Assembly: GCA_905183005.1 (NCBI GenBank)
Contig: CAJJDO010000021.1
Location: 8,773-72,772 of the forward strand
DNA: 64,000 bases
From: Paramecium pentaurelia
Taxonomy: Eukaryota; Ciliophora; Oligohymenophorea; Peniculida; Parameciidae
Direction: 5' to 3'
A program made the translations under genes and the position numbers. Under the pieces are notes generated by a model. The model made no database searches. It saw nothing but the letters and a program-made list of their open reading frames with translations, and was not told the origin of the DNA. Shown here one piece after another: positions 12,702-25,797 of the stretch (positions are counted from its first letter, which is position 1; every line of letters begins with the position of its first letter).

Positions 12702-14366
12702 ATTTTTGATAATTAAATATTGATTAAATCAGAAAATATTTGAAAATTCTTTGTTAAAAACAATTTCTTTTGAAAATTGAAATTATATCAAGTGTTAAAA
12801 TAACTAGTTTGAAAATTTAAGAATTAAATAACACAAAGTATTGATAACTAAATCTTGTAAATATAACAACTGTTAAATAAAGAAATAGAATTAATGTTCT
12901 ATAAAATTAATATTAATTAGATGCCTAATAAAGGATATCTAAAGAAGAATTTTATTAATATTTAAAGGAGAAGATTTATTAATTTAAATAAGAAATATAA
13001 ATATATATTCGTAAATATATAAACTTTGGATTTGATACATTTTGATATTAATGGGTTTTCAAACAAAATTCAGTATATTAAAGTGTTAGGAAATTTTTTT
13101 GTTTATAATTTTATAATTTTATTCTTATTATCTTTTAATTTAGCTACATGAATAGTTTATTTTTTGTTAATAGCCATAAAATACTTGGAATATTTAGAGC
13201 TAATTTCCTTTTTTAATTTCAATATACATCAACATGCTTTAAATGGTCATGCTTCTAATTATTAGTTAAACAAAGAATTAAAACATATTTGCAGTCCAAG
13301 TTTATTCTGAAACTATGATATGAATGTGATTAAATACATGCATTAGTTTCATAGATGAAAAGAGAAATTACGTATTCAGGATCTTGATATTTGTTACAAT
13401 TAAATAATTGGTAGTCTGGTAGGATGAATATATTCAAATAATAAACAAAATGTAACATTTGCATTCATACTTGTAAAATATTTTGAGTTGAATATTTAAA
13501 ATAGATAAAGTAATCTTCCCTTCATGTTACCCTTGTTCTATTTTGAATATTAATTAATAAAATTTTTCTCAAAAAAAATTTTTTTTTTATTTAAAACATC
13601 AAGTTTACATGCTAATGATAATTGAATATTCGTATTTAATTTGACATTAACTTATTTTCATCATAAATAAAATGACCTTAGTTTTTATTTGATGAGTCAA
13701 TTTAGAAGAGAAATACAACTACCAATTGAAGTTTTTCAATTTTTTTTAATCTTAAAAGATGTTTTCAACTATGATATTCAGTTTCTTCTTATATTGAAAA
13801 ACATAAGTTTGATTATAAAACAATTTATTACTTTAATTTTAAAAAGAGAAGTTTTACACCATTATTTGATATGATAATCGTTGTATTGATATAAATTAAT
13901 AAATTTACGCATTATTTGGAAAACTAATAATTAAATTTTGGAAATAGAATCACATAGATTAAAAAAATTCATCCTGCTTGGATTATATTGATTAATAAGC
14001 AGAACTTCTAATTCTTTTAACTTTTTTAAAGCTATTAAATTAAATTATTGAATATCAAAAGTGGAATTATAATATGTAAGATTAATGTAGATTATTCCTA
14101 TTACATCATTTAATTAGTATTAGAATCAATAGAAATATAATAAAAACTATTACAATAAAAATAAATTTGACAATAATTAAATTCAAAGCCTTAGTATTTT
14201 AAATTTTAATAGTGTAAGAATAACAAAAAAAATATTGTTTAGAAGTTGCATTGCATTTTTACCTGTTTTAATGGAGAGTGAGCCACAAAATCTTGATCAA
14301 CCTAATTACTCTAAAACAACACCCTTTTATGCCATAATATTTTGAGGCTTTATAAATTTAAAATAA
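12702..14366. other. gene-free stretch of 1.7 kb
   Basis: Nothing convincing. A 61-codon plus ORF at 13689-13874 ends with TGA and is hydrophobic and low-complexity; I do not call it a gene. The rest is AT-rich non-coding sequence. Confidence 0.5.
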
Positions 14367-16004
14367 ATGAAAATAATATTGTATATTGTATGTTTTACCA
14401 TTGTCTTTGCCTAAGAATATAAAACAATTTACACTGCATTTGAAGGCTCAAATTATAATGATGATGGTAAACCCACAAAATAAAATTAGGCTGGTTTATT
14501 TACTATTCATATGGCGGCAAATATCAAGTTTGTCATGGTGAAAAATTATTGGGTGGGTTCTCCACGTTTGGAGCAAATTCCTTAATTTCTAAACAATTTA
14601 AGCTTCCACCTCATTATTCTGTAAGAGTTTAAGTTAGATTCTGGAAGTATTGCAATCATTAGTTTTCAGAATCGATAGTTGGGATGCAGAGACTTTTTTA
14701 TTAATGGTTGATTAAGGTTAATACTAGGATAAATATTTTACTGACACTGGAGGAGATTATTGTGGCTGGACATCAATAGTTGCTAATGATTTTCCAGTTA
14801 ATATTGAAATTTAAGTTTCACACTATTCATCATTGCTTACTATAATAATGACTTCAAATTTAGATGAAGTTGCATATAATGTATTAATGTTAATATTCTA
14901 GGAATCATGGGGAATAAATACTTTCATATTAGGAATATTACAATGTCCTTAAGAGTGTTTAAGTTGTGAGGATTCAACATCTAATTGCATTATTTGGAGT
15001 AATTTAGCATCATATTGGCAAAATTCAATGATCGATGATGGATGGTTAATTAATGGCAACGAACCGTTGTCATCAAGTATTTGTGGAGGTATTGAAATTG
15101 CTGGTGGATATCCCGTATTATAATAAGGGCATTAAATAGAAAACCGTTTATAAGATTTACCTATTCATTTTCAAATTAAAATTGTATTTAAAGTGTGGGT
15201 AATTGGTGATTGGTTAAATGAAATTTTTGCACTATAAATTGATAATAATAGTGTGTATTCTCTACAAATCGAAAACACTAATCTCCCTTTTATTTGTGGT
15301 GGTATCAAACAAAAAGTTAAAATAATAAATGTTTAAAGCATTACTTCCCATACTTCTGAAGAAATAAATATGGTTTTGTCAGCAACTCAAACTCCAGGAA
15401 AAATTGCCTCTTGGGGGATTTCATCTTTAGATTTATATATAGCCAAATGCTCAAACGGTTGTCAAGTTTGCTACGGAATAAAAGAAACTGAATGCAATAT
15501 TTGTATTAAAAAATGGGGCTTTTATTAAAATAAATGTATTCCTGGTATTTATTTTTATTTACATTAGCTCCTTCTATAGAGTGTAGTCATATCCAAATTA
15601 TTTAAGTCAATGATTTAAATTTAAGCTTTAAAAATTCATTTCAAATAAAAATAGATGAAGTGAATAAAAATATTACAGATGATGGCAATATAAATGTAAT
15701 TGTGGGTGAACAAATTCCCACTATTACTTTTAAAATTTCTGTTAAATGTTAAGAAAACAATACGATTGACAGTTTTTTCAGAAATTGTAATTAATGTTAA
15801 TATGATTAATATTAATTTTCAAATAAATGTTCTCATGGTAGTAATGTTTTATTATACAATTCAACATTTAAGTAGGTCATAGAATCTGAAAAAGAATTGA
15901 TAATTAGAGTTTCATAAAAAAGATTAGAAATTGTTCAACTATCATTAGAAAATTAAACAGTGAGAGAAATTTTAATAATCAAAATTGATATTTTAACAGG
16001 CTGA
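14367..16004 (+). CDS. secreted cysteine-rich protein (515 aa)
   Basis: Four introns (14467-14489, 14647-14669, 14881-14901, 15545-15567; 21-23 nt) restore one frame of 516 codons. A signal peptide (MKIILYIVCFTIVFA) leads into a beta-rich ectodomain with YYSYGGKYQVCHGEK and FWKIDSWDAETFLLMVDQGQ. CPQECLSCEDSTSNCIIW follows near residue 190. A second similar unit follows, ending CSNGCQVCYGIKETECNICI around residue 365, and then a Lys/Asn/Gln-rich tail. The paired C-x3-C-x2-C clusters resemble the furin-like cysteine repeats common in ciliate surface proteins. No transmembrane helix is seen near the C-terminus. Role inferred: secreted or cell-surface protein; the ligand is unknown. It runs divergently from nothing nearby and ends 0.8 kb before a convergent transporter gene. 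Confidence 0.7.
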
Positions 16005-16841
16005 AAATATGTGAAATAATATTAACTAAGTCAAAAAATTTAGAATTTATTATGATTGAAAATTTTATAATTATTCATATTTTATTAAGAATCGAAGATA
16101 ATAGAACTTGAAGTGAACATAAGAATAGAAAAACATTAATCAATAAATAGATTTCCACTTTTGGTATTTGAAATTTAAAGATGGAATTTAATTCTATTAT
16201 AATATGTCTTCATTTGTATGATTAATCTTAAGTAAATATTTGTTATAAATAGTACCTTAAATAGTTCATCTTCTTATTATATTATTTGATGATATATTTC
16301 TTATTGAATAAACTAGATTTTTACCTTCAAATTATTTTATAAATTTCAATCAATGCAAACAATTTAATTTTCTTGAAAAAAACAAAAATATCCATATATG
16401 AAGATAATTAGCCTTAAATTGGTATGTTGATAATAAAATATCATGATTGCACTTAAAAAATATTTAGTATGAATATTATTTGTTAAATTTAGAAAGTAGA
16501 ATTATTTAACAAATTTTTTATTAAATTTCAACAAATGAAAATTTGAAGCATTTATTGAAGGAGCATTTATTTTAGCCATCATTAAATATTATTATTATTG
16601 TTTATGCTGCTTAATCATATTAATGATTTTAAAGAACTTTATCAAAATACTATTAATTGAAATAATACAAATTATTGATAAAATCTATGTAATTTTTCTC
16701 GTAATTGAAGGATATTTAAGTCTTTCAATATCTACCAACACAAACAACTGAATCTTTAAAATACAATCATGTCTTATTACAAATATAAATAAAACTGTAA
16801 ATATAGTTTATGAATAATAATAAGGAAATATTATAAAATTA
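16005..16841. other. gene-free stretch between convergent genes
   Basis: No frame longer than about 60 TGA-free codons with protein-like content. AT-rich with scattered T and A runs. It presumably contains both 3' ends. Confidence 0.5.
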
Positions 16842-18316
16842 TCAAATTAATAACTATTCATTTTGTTAATTAACACCTTTAGTATCATTTATCTCCTCAA
16901 CCTCTTATTCAAAATTTACTTCTTCTTCTTCTTCTTCTATTTTTGGTACAGATTCATATTAATGTTTTTCTCTAGCTTTTGCCATTTAATCTTCATTAAT
17001 TATTCCTAAAAATGGCAGTGGAAGCATTGTACAAAGGGAGCATATAACTATTAATTTTGCCAAATTATCAAAGTTATCGTCTGTTACACCAGCATAATAT
17101 GTTAATAATGCTCCTAATTCTTAAGAAACCATTCCTCCAAAATTAATAGCTGACATTAATAGAGCATACATTGTGCCTTCAATATTTTTAGGACACATTT
17201 TACAAGCTAATACTAAAACTGGCATAGTGTTTAATTCTCCTATGACTTAGTTTAATACTCCATCTCCAAAGCAAAATAATCTATCAGGAATTCCAAGTTT
17301 AACATTTTTTCTTGTGACTAGCAAAGTTGTTTAGCAAGAAACTAAGCAGTACACAAAAGTACTATATCCAAAAACCTTCGTAAATTTGACATGCCTTAAA
17401 AATCGATTAAATAAGTAAGCACTTAAAATAGAACAGATAGAATAAGATAGTCGTAATTCACCAATGAAATCTGGGCCAAATTATAAGACATTTGTATAAA
17501 AATAAAACATAGCTGTTGAAATTGATGGAGATGACATGAATACCATGATTAGCAATATCGGTCTAATTTTATTTTTAATAATTACCTATAAATAACTGGT
17601 TAAGACACAAATTTAGTAAATAGTTTAAGTGATTCAATAGTTTTAATTTTTTATTTTTCAGGTTCATTATTTGAATGTTTCTTTTCTTTGACAAATATTG
17701 CAATACATGCTAAAATCAAAGGAAAAATTGAAGTTATTTTAAAAATATCACGTTTGTCCAATACTTATAAAAGTTTACCAGAAGAATATGCAGTTACTAA
17801 TGATCCTGCAGATCTCATTCCAAAGAAAAATGTAACATTTTAACTTGCTTTATCATTTTAATTAGTGTCATCATCTGAATGTCCAGAATATTCAACCAAC
17901 AATGCTTCACCTATTACATTACAAAATGCAACACATATGTTAATCACTGTCAATAAAATTAATCCAACTTCTCTATTTTCTACTCCATAGTCAGATAATA
18001 AATTCCAACACATAAATCCAAGTACCCCAAATAAAATTAAATATGATTTTCTTCTATATCCAAATAGAGGCACAGTATCAGTCAATATACCCCAAAATGG
18101 TTTGACTATCCATGGTAAACTGATAATGGTTGAAAAGAATTAGGTTTATGCAGGATCTTATTGATAATCATCTTTTTGCATGTAGCTTATTGCTAGATCA
18201 GATAAACCCATAATTCCTATTAATTTCATATTTTTATTACCTTATGAAAAAGCTATTGTGCCTATTAAGAAATAGGTGAATCTAAGTGATTATTGCACTA
18301 CTTCATCTTTTTTCAT
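16842..18316 (-). CDS. folate/biopterin-type MFS transporter (BT1 family, 475 aa)
   Basis: Two introns (18217-18240, 17563-17585) give a 476-codon frame. The family marks are clear: an early SLPWIVKPFWGILTD, then VPLFGYRRKSYLILFGVLGF. These correspond to the conserved K-P-x-x-G-x-x-x-D and GYRRK motifs between helices 2 and 3 of the folate-biopterin transporter (FBT/BT1) family. About twelve hydrophobic segments follow, and a later AICGAIN-like region reads PKNIEGTMYALLMSAINFGG. The C-terminal tail is acidic (poly-Glu). Family members move folates or pterins, and in some protists related solutes, across the plasma membrane. The length is typical. Substrate inferred only from family. Its start lies 170 bp from the divergent STI1 gene, so the two share a short promoter region. 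Confidence 0.85.
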
Positions 18317-18485
18317 ATTAAATTAAATTGAAAACGTGTCTATGAATTTTCATTTAATAATTTATTTTTATAGTTATATATTTTACTAAATTTATAAATA
18401 AATAAACAAAATAAATCGAATAATCTAGAATTTGGCATGAAATGAAATTCTTTCTTTTTCTTTATCTATTTCAATAATTAAAATA

Positions 18486-20303
18486 ATGTCAACAGCATAA
18501 TAATTTAAAGACCTTGGTAATTAAGCATTCAAAGAAAACAAATTTGAAGAAGCAGCTAAGTTTTATTCATAAGCAATTGAATTAAATCCAAATGATCATA
18601 TTCTCTACAGTAATAGATCAGGAGCATATGCTTCACTCTCTAAATATGAAGATGCATTAACAGATGCTGAAAAATGCATTTCTTTGAATCCAAATTTCGC
18701 TAAAGGTTCTTTATTATTTCTAAATTAGGTTACCAAAGAAAAGGTTTAGCACTTCATTACCTTGGAGATTTTGAAAAAGCTATTGATGCTTATTAATAGG
18801 GATTAGCCAAAGATCCAACTAATGCATTACTTTAAGATGGATTAAAAGCTGCCTAAACTGAATTATAAGGTACAAAGAACAATCCATTTGCTTCTGCATT
18901 GAAGAATCCGAACATAATTAAACTTCTAGGTATTCTCTAGAAAGATCCAAGAACATCAGCTTTTGCTTCAGATCCAACTTTCATGTAATTAATAGGTTTA
19001 ATGATTGCTCAACCTTAAATGGCAAGTTAATTTATGTAAACTGATCCAAGAATTTAAGCAGCTTTGTCTGTAATAATGGAAAACCCTGAAGCATAATAGA
19101 TTTTCTTTTCAGAATTTGCTGGAAAAGTTAAAAAGCCAGATGGAGAGAAAAAAGATCATCCTTAATAGCATTCATAGAAAATGGAAGAGGAGCACACCCA
19201 TGCTCAACATGAATAAGAACACTAGTAACATTAACATACACATTCAGAATAAAGCTCATAAAAATAACATCATTAACCACCTCCAAAACAATAACCTTAA
19301 CTTGAAGAATGGGAAATATAAAAAAATTTGGGTAATGATGAATATAAGAATAAAAATTTTGAAAAAGCTCTTCAATATTATGATGCAGCACTTTAATTGA
19401 ATAAGGATGAAGCCTTGTTATATAATAACAAAGCTGCAGTATTTATTGAATAAAAGAAATATGATGAAGCTTTAGAAGCAATTGAAGAAGGACTTAAAGT
19501 TTTAGAGGTCCATAGTAGTTTCTAAAAGAAAGCTAAATTGTTGGCTAGAAAAGCAAAAGTTTATTCACTATAAAATAAATTTAATGAAGCTATTCAATTT
19601 TATGAAAAGTCATTAGTTGAAGATCATGTATAATCAGTTAAAGATGAATTAAGAAAATTATAAAAATTGTAAAAAGATCTAGAGGCTTAAAACTACATCA
19701 ACCCTGAATTAGGTGAAGAGGCTAATACTAAAGGAGGAGAAGCTTTTAAGTCAGGAAAATTCCCAGAAGCCATTCAATTTTATAACGATGCAATTAAAAG
19801 AAATCCTAAAGAACCAAAATATTATTGCAATAGAGCAACAGCTTATATGAAATTGATGGAATTTCCTAATGCAGTTTCTGATTTAGAAAAATGTTTATCA
19901 TTAGATCCTAAATATGTAAAGGCCTATGTTAAAAAAGCAAATTGTCATTTTGTAATGAAAGAATTTCATAAAGCAAAAACAGTTTATGAAAATGGATTAG
20001 AATTAGATCCCAATAATGTTGAAATGTAACAAGGACTTGAAAAGGTGAGATTTTCAATCTTGTAAGGAAGTGGATCAGAAGAAGAGTAATAATAAAGAGC
20101 AAAGAGAGCTATGTAAGACCCAGAAATTCAATAGATACTCAGAGAACCAGAGGTATTATAATTATGTAAATAATTAGGTAATTAATCTCTTGAATGATAT
20201 GAAAGAACATCCTTAAGACGGCTTAAAGGCTATTAAATAGAATCCTTCATTAGCAGCAAAAATTGAAAAATTAATTGAGGCTGGAGTTCTAAAAACAGGT
20301 TGA
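18486..20303 (+). CDS. STI1/HOP-type Hsp70-Hsp90 organising co-chaperone (589 aa)
   Basis: Two introns (18706-18728 and 20153-20177) give 590 codons. The order is the full Sti1 layout: TPR1 (QQFKDLGNQAFKENKFEEAA, residues 5-115), a DP1 domain with NPNIIKLLGILQKDPR and later QFMQTDPRIQAAL, a His/Gln-rich linker, TPR2A (NLGNDEYKNKNFEKALQYYD), TPR2B (NTKGGEAFKSGKFPEAIQFY) and DP2 ending LAAKIEKLIEAGVL. TPR1 binds the Hsp70 tail and TPR2A the Hsp90 tail, passing client proteins between them in the cytosol. The length matches yeast Sti1. Nothing looks broken. The His/Gln-rich linker is longer than usual. Coding frame use of TAA/TAG as Gln is abundant. Confidence 0.95.
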
Positions 20304-20360
20304 AATTTCTATAAATAAAAGTATTGTTATATAATATTGATATTTTATAATTTCTATTTA

Positions 20361-21233
20361 TCAGCAGTATAGTTGATAATGTGGTGACAATGTAGGATTG
20401 AAGTTTATCAATTCTTTAACTTTAACTCCGTTCTTGTCCATATGATCTCCATCTGAGATAATCAAGCCGATCATTAAAATTAAAAATTAAGATTTACTCA
20501 TTTCTACAGCTAAGGATAATGAATATTTTTGGACTATTTATTCCAAAACATAAATTTCTTTATTTTCTAATAAATTAAAATTTATCATATTTAGTTTTAA
20601 TGTCTTTCTATGTTCTTAAGTGCTTAATAATCGCTTATATAATTAAATACAAATTGAATAAACACTATTTTCTATTAATGTGTTTTCAATTTGTTTATAT
20701 ATGCATTTTATTAAATTATCAAGTTTTGCAATACTGTATATTAAAGCATTATCTTTTAAATCGTATGATTCTTATTTTGTTTCTATTAAATAAAAGTTTT
20801 CTTTTTTGTAATGTATCACATTGGGAGTTTGATATCCTTTTTCATCTTGTCCTAATTGTTTATTTTCAAACTGATTTTTTGGTAAATGAACAAATTAAGA
20901 AGTATTTTATTTTTTATGAGGAGATTTTTTGGGTGTTAGAACTTTAGCAGATGGACTTATATTTCTACTTTATTTCTGAATTTATTTTTGTTAATCCCAT
21001 TTCTAACGTTGCTATACTGGAGGAGTTTTAGCCTAACGTGATGTTAAACAATATGCTTCATATTTTTCAACTTTAGCGAACTCATTGTAAATTAGATTAA
21101 AAATTTAATCTTAATGTTTTTGTAAATTATTCTCACTACAAAATTCTTGAACCTTCTTCCATAAATTATCTCCTTTATTCAATATAAATTGTAATGATTA
21201 ATTGTTGATTTACAAATGAATAGTTGTTAGCAT
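20361..21233 (-). CDS. hypothetical protein (290 aa)
   Basis: An intron-free frame of 291 codons from MLTTIHLQINNQSLQF. There is a basic, Gln/Lys/Pro-rich segment from residue 60 to 125 (for example SAKVLTPKKSPHKK). More ordered helical stretches follow (ALIYSIAKLDNLIKCIYKQI; EQIVQKYSLSLAVEMSK). It ends with DGDHMDKNGVKVKELI, which faintly recalls a calcium loop but lacks the EF-hand spacing. No recognised family. It is convergent with STI1, with only 57 bp between the stops. Confidence 0.65.
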
Positions 21234-22157
21234 AATTAATAATATTAAGTTGAAAATACATAAATATTATTTTCATTGTACAAAATATTTTAAATTACTT
21301 TTATTCTACATAAAGCACTAAGTTCAAACAACTAAAAATCATTATCACAGAAAGTAAAGCATCTTCATTTTCAAACTTTTAGCTCAATTAATTATTTTTA
21401 TTAATGAAGATAAAGGTATCGATTTTAAAGTTTTCAAAGTTTATTAGGAAAATCAGAAATTAAACAAATTTTTGGACCTCCATAATTACTTTTTCTAATA
21501 AGCTTTGACTTTTAAATTAATTTTTTATTGAATATTTGGCCATAATGAAATTTCATTAGTATATAGGAGTTGGATACCTTAAAATTAGTTGGTCTATTTA
21601 GCCTTTACGCATAATTCTACATTAAATGAAGGGAAAACTTTATTCAATAAAATTAATCTATTTAACTTCATTTTACATCTTCATCATTTGAGTATTAAAA
21701 GATACTTGTTGACCAAATATTCTATGAATTAATTAAATTAACTTGATATTTAAAATAATGAAAAATATCTATTTCTACCTCTTTGTGAATTGATACTTAT
21801 GAAATATGTATAATTATAATGATGATTGAAAAATAAATCAACCTAATGTATATTAGAGTAGCAAAACAAAAATGATTGCTCATTATTTATAATATTATTA
21901 ATTCATAAATATTTCATTTAATAATGCAATATTCTCTAAGAATTTATAATTCAAAATAAATTTTTACAAGTTCTCAATTTACAAAATTAGTGATAAAAAT
22001 GTTCAAATAATTTTTGTTCTTAAAATAATATTTTTATTACCAATTCATGATCCAATAATGATAATGTACGTATGTGATATCTTTATAACAAATTCATTGT
22101 TTTATATAAATGAACTTAACAATAATATTAGAGTGAAATATTTAATTTAAAAAAATA
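21234..22157. other. intergenic, 0.9 kb, between divergent genes
   Basis: No coding frame recognised. It lies between two divergent starts, so it should contain two promoters; no specific element can be named. Confidence 0.45.
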
Positions 22158-23459
22158 ATGATTTCATTGCTTTTAGATAAAAAGGAGCATTTTAGAAAAG
22201 AAATTCGTCGATAAAAAAATGAAACAATTTTTAAATAAAAACGTGCATTATATTAGCAACCAAATAATCAAATGAACACTTAAGTCATATTGAATAAAAT
22301 TCAAAAGTTTGAATATTGTGATGAATTATTTAAAGAAATATCAGACATGGATAATCCTCCTAAAATAATTAAGGATTTGGTTTAATTTTTAAGCTAAACC
22401 CAATCTTTGGAAACTATAAAAGAAGGATTAAGGTGCTTAAATAATTAATTATATTATTTTGATGACTTCGATAATTCAGAAAATGATTGTTTTTTATTAC
22501 TCTAAAAATACTTTTAAAATGACGATTATATTTTAAGAAAGAGAATTTTAATGTGTTTAGGAAACTTATTATATGATTGTCATTAATTCATCATTCCAGC
22601 TCAAAATATATTTTTTAAAGAATAATTTTTATTTGAATATACTGAGGAGTACTCCTTTGTTACAAATATTTTAACTTAATTTGGAAATTATTCAGATATC
22701 ATAAAATCAATTTAATTTTTATCAGAAATAATAATGAATAACCCTAATGATACAGCTTTTGAATCAATCAAATTCATTTTTGAAAATTGTACTCCTTTAG
22801 ATGCAGATGAATTAATTGATTAGAATTTTATTTTGCCTGCATAAAGGTTATTAACTCATGCTAAAGAAAATGATATGGCTTATGAAGCCTTACTTGCCAT
22901 TTTAAATAAAGCAAATGATTCTACAAAAATTAGTTATTATTAAAGGGGACTTAATTAACTTATAACTTATTTTCTTGATCATCCAACAAAAAAAGAAAAA
23001 GGATTTTAATTAATGCTGTATTTTGTTTCAAAATTTGATGAACATGAATAAAATTTGATTATTGATTCTTTATTTTAAATATATGAAGGAACAAAACTAT
23101 TCTAACTATTGATGGAAGATTGTAATCCCATGAAACTTCTAATAATATGTAATTCAATAGAAAATGGAAGCATGTCCATTTTTATAGACTTTTTAGCATT
23201 AAATGTTATTGGATAGATATTTATTCCTTATTTAAGTTCTTCACAAGACTATTCCTCCATCTAAATAATAATTTCTGCTATTGATTCTTTATTATAAAGA
23301 GATGAAATATCAGGGGAATAATTTTCTTTTGTAATTAAGGCCTTTAATACTGAATAATTTAAGACTGCTCTTGAAAGAAACTTATATAATGTGGGAGATA
23401 GAGAAGAGACAAATTAAAAGATAGAGAATATATTGAATATATTAAATGATTGTTAATGA
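22158..23459 (+). CDS. importin-alpha-like protein (IBB + ARM-type helices, 433 aa)
   Basis: Intron-free 434-codon frame. The N-terminus has a basic IBB-like stretch, HFRKEIRRQKNETIFKQKRA, of the kind by which importin alpha binds importin beta. It is followed by a helical repeat array; segments such as VLINKIQ, KIIKDLVQFLSQ, LRKRILMCLGNLLYD and IIKSIQFLSEIIMNN fit ARM-repeat helices. Importin alpha carries nuclear-localisation-signal cargo through nuclear pores. The protein is shorter than the usual 500-550 aa, and the canonical W-x-x-x-N cargo ladder is not evident, so cargo binding may be altered. Ciliates have several divergent importin alphas tied to their two nuclei. That link here is only inference. 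Family call moderately sure. Confidence 0.6.
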
Positions 23460-24158
23460 TTGTTATATTTAGCTTCATTAAAATAAAGTAATCATTTCCT
23501 TTTATACTTTAACTTTTTTTTTAATTCTTTTGAATTGGTTATGTAAATCCAATCTATTTTCAATTATTCAAATTTAATTTGCTACGAGCTGAGCTTCAAA
23601 AACAAAGTTTAAAAGATTGGTATATATTGCACTTATATCCAGTTTTGAATTCAAAAGTTATACAATTCTACTATTTTATAAATTCAAAAATGGAATTTGA
23701 TATCTGATGGAAAGCTAATAAAATAGTTTACTCTTTTTAATTAAATCCTTTATATAATGCAAATATTTTGATAATAAATCCTTAAATTTAATTAAAGTTA
23801 CAATTTTTCTATAATATAGTTGAATGAATTAATTCAAAATTTGCTCTAAACATTTAGATTTCCATCATTTATTCTAACTATTCTCTTTCCAACTCTTTTT
23901 TTTATGTTTTTAATTATTTACACTCTAAGCCAAATATTTTTATGTAATATTTTTGCTGAATATACAGTAAAACATTTCAAAAGATTTGGGTAATGTTTTT
24001 CTTAAAATTTATAGGCTATGTTTAAGATCATTCATTATGATTTATTTAAGTTTAATTCTCTTTTTATACATTCCAGTTTTAGTTTTCAATTTTAAAATCA
24101 TAATAAAATTCTTTGAACTTATTTACTTAATATTATTTAATAATAAATTTCATATTAA
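23460..24158. other. intergenic between convergent genes
   Basis: Very T-rich, with no protein-like frame recognised. The plus ORF at 23986-24261 overlaps the end of the VWA gene and is a low-complexity reading of it. Confidence 0.5.
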
Positions 24159-25388
24159 TCAATCAAGAAGAATGTCTGGACAAAGCTCTCTAATAACCAT
24201 GTCACTGATTTTTATTTCCATTCCCTCTGCTATTCCATCCTCTAAAGTCACTTCATCATAATTTACTATCTTTCCTCTAAAATAATCAGCAAATTTATCT
24301 AATCTTTTGGAATCTGCCTTAATTAATCTATAATGAATTTGTCTCATATTGATTCGATGAATTATTTAGTCAGGTTTCAATCCACATGGACATCCTGTTT
24401 CATCCCATAATTCACTAAACCCTCCAAATTCTTTTCCATGTGGTGGTTAGTCACAAATATGAAAAATATATCTAAGACTTGGAATCTTACTGCTATCTCT
24501 CCAACTTATTTATTATGCTGCCACATTTAGTCCATCTAATGCTGCTTCAGCACCATCGCCTCCTCCATAACAATCTGATTACTCAATTGCTTTTAATATC
24601 TCTTTATGTGAACATAAATCATGCAATTCTGTAACATAAGTTACTTCTTAAGGAGGATGATCACGATAGCACACTAACCCAAATCTCACGCTTACTTATT
24701 CACTTTTTGATTGTTAATTTATTCTTTCAACTAACATTTAAACTGTATGTGTTGTTCTTTCCAAATATATATCCATCGATCCTGTAGTATCTACAACAAA
24801 AACACAGTCAACCATTCCAATTGAAGGTTGATTTGCATCTGAAGCTACTGATATGTTTGATTTAGTTTTTCTAGGTCCTTACTTAGCTTATTGCTATTAT
24901 TGAGGCTATATTATTTTTTTTTCTTATTCTTTTTTTTCTGCTTTCATTTCGACTTTCTTGGAAACATTTTTTTCACTTTTCTTCTCAACTTCCATTTATG
25001 TATTGTTCTTTTTTACAGGCTAAGATTACTTTTAGATGTTTTATTCAGCTATATCATTTTTTTGAACCTTTTAAGGTTAAATAGGAATTTTCTTTTCAAT
25101 TTTTCTTGAAGGTTTAGATATTTATATTTATGACTATGCTTTAAGATCCTTTTTTGTTTTGGTTTATTATTTTTACTATTTTTCTCTTTTTACTTAAACT
25201 TACTTTTATTATACAATTTTTTTAGGGGATTCCTTTTATTTCTTTTATACTTGTGCTACCCTTTATGCTCTTTACCGTTATTAACCATTTTTATTTCTTT
25301 GTCTTGTTCTATCTACTTATTCCATTCTTTATAAATAATCATTTCCTTCTTTAATAGTTCTCTCCATTGATTTAGATCTTTTCACCAT
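24159..25388 (-). CDS. von Willebrand factor A-domain protein (409 aa)
   Basis: One frame of 410 codons. Residues 1-185 are a Lys/Gln-rich, probably disordered region. A VWA fold then begins with VDCVFVVDTTGSMDIYLERT, carrying the metal-ion-dependent adhesion site D-x-T-G-S. QVSVRFGLVCYRDHPP, CYGGGDGAEAALDGL and SLRYIFHICDQPPHGKEFGG follow, completing the Rossmann-type core. The rest reads MRQIHYRLIKADSKRLDKF to the end. VWA domains mediate protein-protein contacts; this cytosolic type (no signal peptide, no membrane segment) is common in ciliates and Dictyostelium (as in the alpha-kinase VwkA), but no kinase domain is attached here. A second in-frame Met at codon 8 is an alternative start. 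Function not known. Confidence 0.85.
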
Positions 25389-25797
25389 TTTTTATTATAA
25401 ATAAATTTTAAATAATTTTTAACTAATTTTTCTTTGAATGTATATTTAATAATCAGATTTATATCAGATTAAAAAATGAGACTCTTTGGAATCCTATAAT
25501 TCATACTTATTCAAATTCTCATGTATTTGTTTGATATTTGATAATTTATTTAATTATGAATTGTGAATATAAAACTTTTATATGTATTATTAATTATGTG
25601 TTAATAAAATTAACATATCAATAAAAATTAGTAAATATGTAAAAAAAATTAGATGTAAATCACTCTTATTTACCAAGAAAGGAATTTCAAGTAAAATTCC
25701 TTTTAAGCAATTATGAGAAAAATGAACACTTTACAACAATTTTATTTTTTTAATTTCTAATTTAAACACTTTTTAAAATAAATATAAATATAATGAA
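25389..25797. other. intergenic, 0.4 kb
   Basis: AT-rich; no features recognised. It separates two minus-strand genes and should hold the VWA gene promoter. Confidence 0.4.

Noticed and set aside
20600..20947. 115-codon plus-strand ORF
   Set aside because: Antisense to the intact 291-codon minus gene; hydrophobic low-complexity reading typical of the complement of Lys/Asn/Gln-rich coding DNA.
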